Assembly (NCBI RefSeq): GCF_009569385.1
Contig: NZ_WBOF01000003.1
Coordinates: 682,001-746,000 of the forward strand
DNA: 64,000 nucleotides
Source of the DNA: Streptomyces kaniharaensis
GTDB taxonomy: Bacteria > Actinomycetota > Actinomycetes > Streptomycetales > Streptomycetaceae
Reading direction: 5' to 3'
This document shows positions 17,836-26,639 of the stretch, one piece after another (position 1 is the stretch's first letter; every line of letters begins with the position of its first letter). Below the pieces are notes generated by a model. It worked only from the letters and a program-made list of their open reading frames with translations, searched no databases and had not been told where the DNA came from. The translations under genes and the position numbers were made by a program.

Positions 17836-20229
17836 GTGGCAGCGGACGAAGCATCCGGATATCCCGACATGCCAGACCCGTGGACCCTCCGCTACCAGGG
17901 CTTCGACCCCGACGAGGAGAGGCTGCGGGAGGCACTGTGCGCGGTCGGCAACGGTTACGTGGTCAGCCGGGGGGCCGCGCCCGAGGCGGTCGCCGACGGC
18001 GTCCACTACCCGGGGACGTACCTGGCCGGCTGCTACGACCGGGCGGAGTCGACGGTCGCGGGGCGGGTCGTCACCAACGAGGACCTGATCAACTGCCCGA
18101 ACTGGCTGCCCCTGACGTTCCGCCCGGCCGGCGGCACCTGGTTCACCGGCCCGCCCACCGAGCAGACCCTGGAGCTGGACCTGCGCCGAGGTGTGCTGAC
18201 CCGCACCGCCCTCGTGGTCGACGACCGGGGACGGCGGACCCGACTGGTCCAGCGCCGCCTCGCCAGCCAGGCCCGGCCGCATCTGCTCGCCCTGGAGAGC
18301 ACTTTCACCCCGGAGAACTGGTCCGGCCCGCTGGAGGTCCGCTCCGGCCTGGACGGCGGCGTCGCCAACACCGGAGTCTCCCGCTACCGAGGACTGACCG
18401 AGCGCCACCTCGTCCCGGCCGGCCAGGGCGTGGACGAGGCGGGGCTGCTCCAACTGGAAGCCGATGCGGCCAACTCGCCGCTGCGGATCGCCCTTTGCGC
18501 CCGGACGAGTACGGACCGGGCGGAAGTGACGACCGAGTGCCGCGAGGGCTGGGTGGCCCACCTCCTCACCGTGGACGCCGAACGCGGCGAGCCCGTCACG
18601 GTGGAGAAGACGGTCGCGCTGCACACCTCCCGCGACCCGGCGATCGAAACCCCGCTGCGCGCCTCCCTCCTGCTCGCCGCCGAGGCCGGGCGCTTCGAAG
18701 AGCTGCTCGCCGAACACGCCCTGCGCTGGACGGAGTTGTGGCGCCGCTGCCGGATCGACGCCGACTTCGAGGGCACCGGCCCGCTGCACCTGAACCTCTT
18801 CCACCTGCTCCAGACCTACTCCGAGCACTCCGTCGACCTGGACGTCGGCATCCCGGCCCGCGGACTGCACGGCGAGGCGTACCGGGGCCACGTGTTCTGG
18901 GACGAGCTGTTCGTCCTGCGGCTGCTCAACCTCCGTTTCCCCGAACTCGCCCGCGCCGTCCTCCGTTACCGCCACCGCCGCCTCGACGCCGCCCGCCGGC
19001 AGGCCCACGAGATCGGGATGCACGGCGCGATGTACCCGTGGCAGAGCGCGAGCGACGGCCGGGAGGAGTCCCAGTACCTGCACCTCAACCCGCTGTCCGG
19101 CCGCTGGCTGCCCGACCACACCCACCTCCAGCGGCACGTCGGCTCGGCGGTCGCCTACAACATCTGGCAGTACTACCAGGCCACCGGGGACCGGGACTTC
19201 CTCGCCACGGCCGGCGCCGAGACGCTGCTGGAGATCGCCCGGTTCTGGTCCTCCGCCGCCGCCTACGACCGGAGCCGCGGGCGCTGGTCGATCCGCGGCG
19301 TGCTCGGCCCCGACGAGTACCACGACGCCTACCCCTGGGCGGACCGGCCGGGCCTCGACGACAACGCGTACACCAACGTCCTGGCGTCCTGGGTGCTGGC
19401 CCGCGCCCAGGACGCCCTGGACGTCCTGCCCGGCTACCGCCGCGACGAGCTGCGCGAGCGCCTCGCCCTCGACGACTGTGAGCTGGACCGCTGGCAGGAG
19501 GTCGGCCGGCACCTGCACGTCCCCTTCCACGAGGGCGTGCTCAGCCAGTTCGCCGGCTACGAGCGGCTCGCCGAACTCGACTGGGAGGCCTACCGGCGCC
19601 GCTACCCCGACCTGCGCCGGCTCGACCGGATCCTGGAGGCCGAGGGCGACACGGTCAACCGCTACAAGGCGTCCAAGCAGGCCGACGCGCTGATGCTCTG
19701 GTTCCTCTTCTCCGCCCGCGAGGTCCGCGACCTGCTGCGCCGACTCGGCCACCCCGCCGGCCACGAACTGCTCCGCCGCACCACCGGCTACTACCTGCGG
19801 CGCACCGTCCACGGCTCGACGCTCAGCTCCGTAGTGCACGCCTGGGTGCTCACCCGCTCCGACCGCCGCGCCTCCTGGCGGCACTTCCGCGACGCCCTGG
19901 TCGCCGACCTCCTGGACAGCCAGCGCGGCACCACGGCGGAGGGCGTCCACCTGGGCGCCATGGCGGGCGCGGTCGACCTGCTGCAGCGCTGCTACACCGG
20001 CCTGGAGATCCGCGAGGACGCCCTCTGGCTCGACCCTCACCTGCCGTCCGCCCTCGGCCGGCTCGAACTGGACCTGCGCTACCGGGGCCACTGGGGCCTC
20101 GTCATCGCCGTCGACCGGCGGACGGCCACGGTGAGCCTGCGCGAGGACCGCCAGGAGCCGGTCCGGATCCGCCTGCGCGGCACGCAGGCGGTGATCCGGC
20201 CCGGCGAGACCCGCCGCTTCCACCTCTGA
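17836..20229 (+). CDS. Glycoside hydrolase family 65 protein (maltose/trehalose/kojibiose phosphorylase-like)
   Basis: A 797-residue GH65-type enzyme. The N-terminal beta-sandwich (about 1-260) is followed by the (alpha/alpha)6 catalytic barrel. FWDELFVLRLLNLRFPE and the catalytic-acid segment VLGPDEYHD (E494) match the family, as does VNRYKASKQADALML. Members split an alpha-glucobiose with phosphate to give beta-glucose-1-phosphate. Substrate cannot be told from sequence, and no beta-phosphoglucomutase is adjacent. The GTG start at 17836 has GGAGGT at 17824-17829 and is chosen over an in-frame ATG near 17767. It could mobilise stored disaccharide during energy limitation (inference). Confidence 0.88.
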   Translation: MAADEASGYPDMPDPWTLRYQGFDPDEERLREALCAVGNGYVVSRGAAPEAVADGVHYPGTYLAGCYDRAESTVAGRVVTNEDLINCPNWLPLTFRPAGGTWFTGPPTEQTLELDLRRGVLTRTALVVDDRGRRTRLVQRRLASQARPHLLALESTFTPENWSGPLEVRSGLDGGVANTGVSRYRGLTERHLVPAGQGVDEAGLLQLEADAANSPLRIALCARTSTDRAEVTTECREGWVAHLLTVDAERGEPVTVEKTVALHTSRDPAIETPLRASLLLAAEAGRFEELLAEHALRWTELWRRCRIDADFEGTGPLHLNLFHLLQTYSEHSVDLDVGIPARGLHGEAYRGHVFWDELFVLRLLNLRFPELARAVLRYRHRRLDAARRQAHEIGMHGAMYPWQSASDGREESQYLHLNPLSGRWLPDHTHLQRHVGSAVAYNIWQYYQATGDRDFLATAGAETLLEIARFWSSAAAYDRSRGRWSIRGVLGPDEYHDAYPWADRPGLDDNAYTNVLASWVLARAQDALDVLPGYRRDELRERLALDDCELDRWQEVGRHLHVPFHEGVLSQFAGYERLAELDWEAYRRRYPDLRRLDRILEAEGDTVNRYKASKQADALMLWFLFSAREVRDLLRRLGHPAGHELLRRTTGYYLRRTVHGSTLSSVVHAWVLTRSDRRASWRHFRDALVADLLDSQRGTTAEGVHLGAMAGAVDLLQRCYTGLEIREDALWLDPHLPSALGRLELDLRYRGHWGLVIAVDRRTATVSLREDRQEPVRIRLRGTQAVIRPGETRRFHL

Positions 20230-20242
20230 GGCCGTCGCCCGC

Positions 20243-20278
20243 ACTCCCTCACCGGCGTCTACTCCCTCACCGGCGTCC
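20243..20278. repeat. 18-bp tandem repeat
   Basis: Two adjacent 18-bp copies beginning ACTCCCTCACCGGCGTC (20243-20260 and 20261-20278) differ by one base. They lie at the convergent ends of the GH65 and Rv1733c-like genes and include the last four codons of the latter, so they are probably a local duplication. Confidence 0.6.
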
Positions 20279-20878
20279 GGACCAGCGCGGTTCCACCTGC
20301 TCCCAAGCGGACTCCCAGCCCGCCTCGGCCCGCCGGTCCAGCTGGTGGCGGCGCAGCGCGAAGGCGCCCTCCGCGCCCAGCCCGAGTACTGCGACCGTGC
20401 CGAGGCCCACCAGGACGGCGTCGGAGAGGATCTCCTCGGTCCCCTTGGGTGCGCCGACCGGGTACCCGGCGTCGTTCAGCCCGACCGGGACGGCCGTCCC
20501 GACGAGCGTGCCCTCCGGGACCTGGATGCTGCCGGCGCCGGGACCGGCCGGGTACGTCCAGCGGGCATGCGCCCACGCGCTGCCCGACCGGGCGTCATCC
20601 GATACCGCCGAACCCGTCGTCAGGGCGGTGACGGTGTGCCGGTGCCGGGTGGTCTGCTGCGCGCTGTGGGTCTCCGCGCGGTACATGACCAGCGCCGCGA
20701 CCGTCGCCACAACGAATGCGGCGAGGATCGTCAGCGCCAGCCCGGACACCAGACGGCTGTACGCCCGGTCGAGCGGGCGGCAGAGCGGATTGCGGTCCCG
20801 GCCGGCGGCCCGGCGGACGTGCTGTCGCAGGGACGTGTGCGAGGACGGGTGCCTCTGTCTGGTGGCTACGGCGGACAT
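20267..20878 (-). CDS. Rv1733c-family membrane protein (second copy)
   Basis: A 203-residue paralogue of the protein at 8695-9375. It shares the N-terminal RDRNPLCRPLDRAYSR segment, a first transmembrane helix (about 43-65), an extracytoplasmic domain, a second helix (about 150-172), and a C-terminal LDRRAEAGWESAWEQVEPRWSGR signature. Function is unknown; the M. tuberculosis relative is DosR-controlled. A perfect box lies 75 bp upstream at 20954-20967. Confidence 0.82.
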   Translation of the reverse strand: MSAVATRQRHPSSHTSLRQHVRRAAGRDRNPLCRPLDRAYSRLVSGLALTILAAFVVATVAALVMYRAETHSAQQTTRHRHTVTALTTGSAVSDDARSGSAWAHARWTYPAGPGAGSIQVPEGTLVGTAVPVGLNDAGYPVGAPKGTEEILSDAVLVGLGTVAVLGLGAEGAFALRRHQLDRRAEAGWESAWEQVEPRWSGRR

Positions 20879-20953
20879 GACGCGCCCTCCTCCGTGCCGG
20901 GACGGCCATCTGCTGTCACGGCTCAGTATTGCGAGCCCGCTTCCGCCGTCCGA

Positions 20954-20967
20954 GGGCCGGTCGGCCC
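20954..20967. promoter_or_regulatory. DosR-box-like perfect palindrome
   Basis: GGGCCGGTCGGCCC is 75 bp before the minus-strand Rv1733c-like gene (20878). The same 14-mer occurs at 24116-24129 and 33070-33083. Confidence 0.65.
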
Positions 20968-21097
20968 CGGTGTCAGGTCCCGAGGGCCCTCGTCACGGTC
21001 ACTCGTCCTCCGCGAGGCGCGAGCTTTCCGCTGCGCCCGCTCTCCCGAGCACAACCTCCGGCCGCGCTGCGCGCAGGGGCCGGCGGGCCCTGTAGCC

Positions 21098-21112
21098 GGG
21101 ACCGTCCGGCCC
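21098..21112. promoter_or_regulatory. DosR-box-like site
   Basis: GGGACCGTCCGGCCC, a 15-bp variant with the A of the mycobacterial motif, 84 bp upstream of the DUF1918 gene that begins the operon at 21197. Confidence 0.5.
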
Positions 21113-21196
21113 CTGCGGCACGGGCAGGCCGGTGGTGACATGGAAGTACGGGCGGCCGAGCGCGCCCCGGCCCCACACCGACCCAGGGAGGACGGC

Positions 21197-21442
21197 ATGA
21201 AAGCCGCCGTCGGAGACCGCATCATCGTCCAGGGCACCCGGCCGGGCGCGGCGCGCAGGGACGGCGAGATCGTCGGCCTGCACCACCCTGACGGCAGTCC
21301 GCCGTACGACGTGCGCTGGTCGGACAACGACCGGGTGACCGAGTACTTCCCCGGTCCCGACACCCGGATCCACCACTACCACCACAAGGACGAAGACGCC
21401 GCCGTGACCGTCCCGCCGAACCCGCACCTCTTCGCCGACTGA
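21197..21442 (+). CDS. DUF1918 small SH3-like protein
   Basis: An 81-residue protein (MKAAVGDRIIVQG..., RDGEIVGLHHPDGSPPYDVRW, TEYFPGPDTRI) typical of DUF1918, a small beta-barrel family common in actinobacteria and of unknown function. ATG 21197 follows GGGAGG. The stop is 12 bp before the GTG of a P-type ATPase, so the two are co-transcribed. The C-terminus is rich in histidine (HHYHHKDED), which could bind metal; that is speculation. Confidence 0.85.
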   Translation: MKAAVGDRIIVQGTRPGAARRDGEIVGLHHPDGSPPYDVRWSDNDRVTEYFPGPDTRIHHYHHKDEDAAVTVPPNPHLFAD

Positions 21443-21454
21443 CGGACCGCCGCC

Positions 21455-24007
21455 GTGACCGTCGCCTCCCATGCCCCGACCAGCGCCGACGGGTTGACCA
21501 CCACCGAGGCGGCGCGGCTGCTCGCCGAGCACGGCCCGAACGTGGTCGCCGCCGACCACCGGGTACCGCTGTGGGCCCGGGTGGCCGCCCAGCTGCGCGA
21601 CCCCCTGATCATGGTGCTGCTCGGCGCCGTGGCGCTGACCCTGGCCATCGGCGACCACCCCGACGCGGTGGTCATCGCGCTGGTGATCGTCGTCAACACG
21701 ACTGTGGGCGTCGTCCAGGAGGTCCGGGCGGAGAGCGCCGTCGCGGCGCTGTCGCGGCTTTCCGCGCCGGCCGCGCGGGTACTGCGCGACGGGGAGCAGC
21801 GGAAGGTCCCGTCCGCCGAGCTCGTCCCGGGCGACGTGGTGGCCCTCGCCGAGGGAGACGTCGTCCCGGCCGACGCCCGGCTCATCGAGTCGGCGGCCCT
21901 CCTGGTCGACGAATCGATGCTGACCGGCGAGTCCCTCCCGGTGGCCAAGGCGGTCGAGGCCGAACGCCCGGCGGACGGCGTGGTGCAGGCGGGGACGGTG
22001 GTCCTGCGGGGCCGGGCCCTCTCCGTGGTCACCGCCACCGGCGCCGCGAGCGCGCTCGGCCGGATCGCGGCGCTGCTGCGGCCCCGGCCCGAACCCACGC
22101 CGCTCCAGCGGCGGTTGGCCGGACTGGGCCGGGTGCTGGCCGCCGTGGCGGTCGGCCTGTGCGCGGTGGTCTTCGTCCTCGGTCTGCTCCGGCACCAGCC
22201 ACCCGGGGAGATGGGGGTGACGGCGATCAGCCTGGCGGTCGCCGCCGTACCGGAGTCGCTGCCCGCCGTCGTCACGCTCGCGCTCGCTCTGGGCGCGCGG
22301 CGGATGGCGACCCGCCACGCCGTCGTCCGACGGCTGCCAGCCGTGGAGACGCTCGGCTCGGTGACCGTCCTGGCCACGGACAAGACCGGGACGCTCACCC
22401 AGGGCCGGATGGTGGTCGAGCGCCTCTGGTCGCCGCATTCGGCGGCCACCGTCACCGGCCTCGGGTACGGGCCCGCAGGTGAGCTCCGGCTCGACGGAGC
22501 TGCCGACGACGAGCTGAAGGACCTGCTCACTGCTGCCGCGCTCTGCAACGACGCCGCCCTCCGGCCGCCGACGGGCGAGGACGGCGAATGGGGGGCGCTC
22601 GGCGATCCCACCGAGGCCGCCCTGCTGACGGCCGCAGGCAAGGCCGGCCTGGACTACGAGCGGCTGCGGGAGACGTTCCCCAGGGTCGCCGAGACGCCGT
22701 TCGACAGCGCCCGCAAACTGATGAGCACGGTCCACCGGGCGCCCGACGGCAGTCTGCTGGCCTGCCTCAAGGGTGCACCGGAGGCAGTCCTCGACCCTGC
22801 CGTGCTGGCCGAGCCCCCGGAGCTGCTGGAGAAGACCCGACGCGCGGCCGCTCGGCTCGCCACCGAGGGCTCCCGGGTGCTCGCCGTGGCCGAGCGACGC
22901 CTCGATCACCTCCCCGAACCACCGGAGGAGGCCGAGCAGGGGCTGAAGCTCCTCGGCCTGACGGCGCTCGCCGACCCGCCCAGGTCCTCCGCGGCCGCCA
23001 CCCTCGCCGCCTGCCGCCGCGCCGGCATCACACCGGTCCTGGTGACCGGCGACCACCCGGCCACCGCCCGGGCCCTGGCCGTCCGCATCGGCCTGCTCGA
23101 ACCGTCCGCCGGCCCCGAAGCGGTGGTGAACGGGCAGGCCCTCGCGGCCGGGGAGGTCACCGACCTCACCCGCGCGCGGGTGTTCGCCCGGACCGACCCC
23201 CGGCAGAAGCTCGACATCGTCCAGGCCTGGCGTGCCCGGGACGCCGTCACCGCGATGACCGGCGACGGTGTCAACGACGGCCCGGCCCTGCGCCAGGCGG
23301 ACATCGGTGTGGCCATGGGCCGGCGAGGCACCGAAGTCGCCCGCCAGGCCGCCGACCTGGTCCTCGCCGACGACGAACTCGCCACCGTGGTCAGCGCGGT
23401 GGAGGAGGGCCGCCGGGTCTACGACAACATCCGCCGCTTCCTGGTCTACGGGCTGGCGGGCGGCGCGGCCGAGATCCTGGTGATGCTGGCCGGCCCGCTG
23501 TTCGGCCTGGCGCTGCCACTGCGGGCGGGCCAGATCCTCTGGATCAACCTGCTCACCCACGGCCTCACCGGCGTCGCCATGGGCGCGGAGCCGGCCTCCC
23601 CCGGCGCCATGGCCCGGCCCCCGCGCCCTCCGCACCAGCACATCCTGGGCTCCGGCGTGTGGCAACGGGTACTGCTGCTCGGCCTGGTGGTCGCCGCGGT
23701 CGCCCTCGGCGCGGCGCTCTGGGCCCGCAACGGCGAACGGCCTTGGCAGACCGTCCTGTTCCTCGCACTCCTGGCCGCGCAGCTCGGCACCGTCCTGGGC
23801 CTGCGCGAGAGGCTGCTGACCCGCGCGAACCCGTTCCTCCCCGCAGCCGTCCTCGCCTCCGCCGCGCTCGCGGCGGCCGCCCTGTACCTGCCGTTCCTCC
23901 GCGAGGTGCTCGACACCGCGCCGCTGTCCCCGGCCGACCTCGCCGCGCCCGCAGCTGCCGGGCTCGCCGGGTTCGCGGCGGCACGGCTGTGCAAACAGGG
24001 GATCTGA
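21455..24007 (+). CDS. P-type cation-transporting ATPase (P2-type, CtpF-like)
   Basis: An 850-residue membrane pump. It has the TGES actuator motif (LTGESLPV), the phosphorylated aspartate in DKTGTLT, the nucleotide-binding KGAPE segment and the hinge TGDGVNDGPAL. The M4 ion site reads PESLP, close to the PEGLP of Ca2+-type pumps. N-terminal cation-ATPase and C-terminal transmembrane domains are both complete. M. tuberculosis CtpF, a DosR-regulon pump, is the nearest analogue I recall; the ion is not proven. Translation starts at GTG 21455, 12 bp after the DUF1918 gene. Confidence 0.9.
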   Translation: MTVASHAPTSADGLTTTEAARLLAEHGPNVVAADHRVPLWARVAAQLRDPLIMVLLGAVALTLAIGDHPDAVVIALVIVVNTTVGVVQEVRAESAVAALSRLSAPAARVLRDGEQRKVPSAELVPGDVVALAEGDVVPADARLIESAALLVDESMLTGESLPVAKAVEAERPADGVVQAGTVVLRGRALSVVTATGAASALGRIAALLRPRPEPTPLQRRLAGLGRVLAAVAVGLCAVVFVLGLLRHQPPGEMGVTAISLAVAAVPESLPAVVTLALALGARRMATRHAVVRRLPAVETLGSVTVLATDKTGTLTQGRMVVERLWSPHSAATVTGLGYGPAGELRLDGAADDELKDLLTAAALCNDAALRPPTGEDGEWGALGDPTEAALLTAAGKAGLDYERLRETFPRVAETPFDSARKLMSTVHRAPDGSLLACLKGAPEAVLDPAVLAEPPELLEKTRRAAARLATEGSRVLAVAERRLDHLPEPPEEAEQGLKLLGLTALADPPRSSAAATLAACRRAGITPVLVTGDHPATARALAVRIGLLEPSAGPEAVVNGQALAAGEVTDLTRARVFARTDPRQKLDIVQAWRARDAVTAMTGDGVNDGPALRQADIGVAMGRRGTEVARQAADLVLADDELATVVSAVEEGRRVYDNIRRFLVYGLAGGAAEILVMLAGPLFGLALPLRAGQILWINLLTHGLTGVAMGAEPASPGAMARPPRPPHQHILGSGVWQRVLLLGLVVAAVALGAALWARNGERPWQTVLFLALLAAQLGTVLGLRERLLTRANPFLPAAVLASAALAAAALYLPFLREVLDTAPLSPADLAAPAAAGLAGFAAARLCKQGI

Positions 24008-24115
24008 CGCCGTCGGCCGCGCTGGCCACCGACCGCTACGAAGCCTTCGTGGAGTCCTACCTGAGCCGGGCCCCGGAGCCGAACGAACGCCGCTGGAGGG
24101 GTGGCTCCGGTGCCT

Positions 24116-24129
24116 GGGCCGGTCGGCCC
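24116..24129. promoter_or_regulatory. DosR-box-like perfect palindrome
   Basis: GGGCCGGTCGGCCC, 67 bp before the ATG of the universal stress protein at 24197. Confidence 0.65.
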
Positions 24130-24196
24130 TCGTGCCGGGCGCCGGGCCTGTCTAGCGTGGGAGCAGGAGTCCGGGCACCGGGCCCGAGGAGGAGCC

Positions 24197-25075
24197 ATGA
24201 CACCCCCGAGTTCCGACGGCCTACGCCGTCCCGTCGTTCTCGGTGTCGACGCACACGACACCGGCCGGATGACCGCCGCCTGGGCCGCCGACGAAGCCGA
24301 CCGCCGGGGCCTGCCGCTGCAGCTGGTGCACGCCGTCCCATCCCTGTTCCGCGAGTTCCGCGCCTTCGACGAGGGCCGCTACCACAAGGCCCTGCGCGAA
24401 CGCGGCGATCAGGCGCTCGACCGGGCCGCTGCCGTGGCCCGGGAACGGCACCCCGATCTCGCCGTGACCACCGCCATCGCCGAGGATGTCCCGGCCCCGG
24501 TGCTGTGTCGGGAGTCCGCCCACGCAGCACTCGTCGTCCTCGGCTCACGCCGACTGGGCCGGACGGCGGAGGCCCTGAGCGCCTACTCGGTGACCGTCCC
24601 GGTCAGTGCGCAGGCTCACTGCCCGGTGGTCGTCGTCCGCGACCCCGAGCACATCACCCAGGACCCGCCGTACGTCGTGGTCGGCGTGGACGGCAGCCCG
24701 TCCTCGGAGCCCGCCGTCGACTTCGCCTGCGACTTCGCCGACGAACGGCATGCCGCCGTGCGCGTCCTCTGGGTCTGGCAGCGTCCGCCGGTCGGCAATC
24801 CCGACGATGCCGCCACCGAGCAGGTCCTCCGGCGGCTGCTCTTCGAGAGCACCACCGGGCGGCACGAGTTCCATCCCGACGTGGCCATGTCCCACGAGCT
24901 GGTGCACGGCCACCCGGTCGAGGAACTGGGCAGGGCCTCCGAGCACGCCCTCGCCGTGATTGTCGGCCGCCGGGGGCGCGGCGGTTTCACCGGGATGCGG
25001 CTCGGCTCCGTCCCGCACGGCCTGCTGCACCGCGCGCACTGCCCGGTCGTGATCGTGCCCTCTTCCCCGCGCTGA
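24197..25075 (+). CDS. Tandem universal stress protein (two UspA domains)
   Basis: A 292-residue cytosolic protein with two UspA folds (about 12-148 and 155-292). The second domain keeps the ATP-binding pattern G-2x-G-9x-G-S (GRRGRGGFTGMRLGSVPHG) and ends HCPVVIVP. The first has VVLGSRR but a degenerate loop (LSAYSVTVP). Universal stress proteins are prominent in the DosR regulon and affect growth arrest. ATG 24197 is preceded by GAGGAGG. The next stress-protein gene starts 63 bp downstream, so the two may be co-transcribed from the box at 24116. Confidence 0.92.
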   Translation: MTPPSSDGLRRPVVLGVDAHDTGRMTAAWAADEADRRGLPLQLVHAVPSLFREFRAFDEGRYHKALRERGDQALDRAAAVARERHPDLAVTTAIAEDVPAPVLCRESAHAALVVLGSRRLGRTAEALSAYSVTVPVSAQAHCPVVVVRDPEHITQDPPYVVVGVDGSPSSEPAVDFACDFADERHAAVRVLWVWQRPPVGNPDDAATEQVLRRLLFESTTGRHEFHPDVAMSHELVHGHPVEELGRASEHALAVIVGRRGRGGFTGMRLGSVPHGLLHRAHCPVVIVPSSPR

Positions 25076-25138
25076 ACCGGCTCGACGTCGAGAGACGCCG
25101 ACCTCGACTCCCCGCTCCCGACCTGTACGGAGGACATC

Positions 25139-25984
25139 GTGAACGGCCCGGTCGTCGTGGGATTCGACGGCTCGCCCGAAAGCCTCGCCGCCACCGAGTG
25201 GGCCGTCCGCGAGGCGCAGGGCCGCAGGTGTCCCCTCGTGCTCCTCCGAGCCTGGCCCTGGCCGACGCGGGACGTGGTCGGGAGCGACGAGACCTACCAC
25301 CGCGCCATGGCGCAACTGGCGACCCGCGAGGCGGAGTTGAGTGCCCTGGGAACCGGGTTTCCGGTCACCTCCTCCCACGTGCGCGCCGAGCCGGCCGAGG
25401 CGCTGGAGGAGGCCGGCCGGCGCGCCGCCCTGCTGGTGCTCGGCTCACGCGGGCTGGGCGCCGTGCACGGCTTCCTGGTCGGCTCGGTGAGCCAGGAGGT
25501 GCTGCGCCGGGCCGCCTGCCCGGTGGTGCTCGTCCGTTCCGGGGCGGGCGAGCCGGACGGTGCCGTGCTGGTGGGCCTCGACCTCGCGCACCCCGCGGAC
25601 GAGGTACTCGCCTTCGCCTTCGAGGCCGCCGCCCACCGCGAGGCACCACTGCGGATCGTCCACGCCTGGTCGCCTCCGGCCGGCAGCGAGTACATGGCGC
25701 TCGACGCGATCGGGGGGCAGGAGAAGGACCTGTCCTCCATCGAACGCACCCGGCTTGCGGAGGTCCTGCCGCCCTGGCGGGCCCGGTACCCCCACATGGA
25801 CGTGACGGCGAGCCTCGTCCGGGGCCACGCCGCCGCCGTCCTCGTGGACGCTGCGGCGACGGCCCGGCTGCTCGTCGTCGGCCGCCGCACCCGCCGGATG
25901 CCGCTCGGTGCCCACCTCGGCCCGGTGGCCCACGCCGTCATCCACCACGTCCGCTGCCCGGTCGCGGTCGTCCCGCACGGCTGA
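25139..25984 (+). CDS. Tandem universal stress protein (two UspA domains)
   Basis: A 281-residue two-domain UspA protein. Domain 1 (1-140) has the full ATP loop LVLGSRGLGAVHGFLVGSVS and RAACPVVLV. Domain 2 (about 145-281) ends VVGRRTRRMPLGAHLGPVAH and VRCPVAVVP. The GTG start at 25139 has GGAGGA at 25129-25134. No separate box lies in the short gap before it, so it probably belongs to the operon of the previous stress-protein gene. Confidence 0.92.
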   Translation: MNGPVVVGFDGSPESLAATEWAVREAQGRRCPLVLLRAWPWPTRDVVGSDETYHRAMAQLATREAELSALGTGFPVTSSHVRAEPAEALEEAGRRAALLVLGSRGLGAVHGFLVGSVSQEVLRRAACPVVLVRSGAGEPDGAVLVGLDLAHPADEVLAFAFEAAAHREAPLRIVHAWSPPAGSEYMALDAIGGQEKDLSSIERTRLAEVLPPWRARYPHMDVTASLVRGHAAAVLVDAAATARLLVVGRRTRRMPLGAHLGPVAHAVIHHVRCPVAVVPHG

Positions 25985-26009
25985 TCCGGACCGTCCGGCA
26001 GCCCGATCC

Positions 26010-26023
26010 GGGCCGAACGGCCC
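26010..26023. promoter_or_regulatory. DosR-box-like perfect palindrome
   Basis: GGGCCGAACGGCCC, 53 bp before the flavodoxin-like gene at 26077. The same 14-mer recurs at 36170 and 55878. Confidence 0.65.
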
Positions 26024-26076
26024 GCGCCCGGACGGTACTCCCGGCGTAAGCCTGAGGGTGACGAAAGGTGGAGACC

Positions 26077-26610
26077 ATGCACGCCGTGATCGTGTACGAA
26101 AGCATGTACGGGAACACCCGCGAAATCGCCGAGGCCATCGCCGAGGGCGTCCACGAGGCCGACCCCGGCGCGTCCGTCGACTGCCTCCCGCTGACCGAGG
26201 CCGGCACCGACGTGACGCGGTCCGCGGACCTGCTGGTCGTCGGCGGACCGACCCACATGCGCAGCATGTCCTCCGGGCTCAGCCGCCGGATGGCCGTCGC
26301 GGCCGAGAACCACAAGGAGGGCCACGAGGCCGCCGCCGCCGAGGCCCGGACGACCGCCGAGGGGCCGGGCCTGCGCTCCTGGTTCCACAGCCTCCCGAAG
26401 ACCGAGCCGGGCACCTACGCCGCCGCGTTCGACACCCGGGGCGCGACGCCCGGATCCGGCGGCGCCGCCGAGGGCATCGCCCAGCGGCTGTCCCGCCATC
26501 ACTACGACGTGGTCGCCGAACCCGAGGGCTTCGTCGTCGAGGGCTTCGACGGCCCGCTGCGCAGCGGCGAACTCGACCGCGCCCGTGCCTGGGGCGCCGG
26601 CCTGGTCTGA
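26077..26610 (+). CDS. Flavodoxin-domain protein
   Basis: A 177-residue protein with the FMN phosphate-binding loop YESMYGNTREIA at residues 8-19, then VVGGPTHMRSMSS and a C-terminal FVVEGFDGPL strand. It is probably an FMN-dependent electron carrier or menaquinone-related reductase acting in the cytosol; the family alone does not fix the partner. ATG 26077 is preferred over GTG 26068 because GGTGGAG lies just upstream. It is followed 29 bp later by a CBS-BON gene in the same operon, ending at the terminator at 29001 before the IS arrived. Confidence 0.85.
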   Translation: MHAVIVYESMYGNTREIAEAIAEGVHEADPGASVDCLPLTEAGTDVTRSADLLVVGGPTHMRSMSSGLSRRMAVAAENHKEGHEAAAAEARTTAEGPGLRSWFHSLPKTEPGTYAAAFDTRGATPGSGGAAEGIAQRLSRHHYDVVAEPEGFVVEGFDGPLRSGELDRARAWGAGLV

Positions 26611-26639
26611 TCGGCCCGACGCCTCCGGAAGGGGAGACC

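Noticed and set aside
15946..20244. A 1432-codon minus-strand open frame opposite the synthetase and GH65 genes
   Set aside because: It lies antisense to and across several well-supported genes and is Arg/Pro/Gly-rich without motifs. Long shadow frames are expected at this GC content.
24008..24115. A possible short coding stretch after the P-type ATPase (TDRYEAFVESYLSR...)
   Set aside because: It looks protein-like but has no start codon with a ribosome site and no recognisable family, and it runs into the regulatory region of the stress-protein gene.
22588..26049. An 1153-codon plus-strand frame across the P-type ATPase and the stress-protein genes
   Set aside because: It is out of frame with three genes that have clear motifs, and its composition is that of a shadow.
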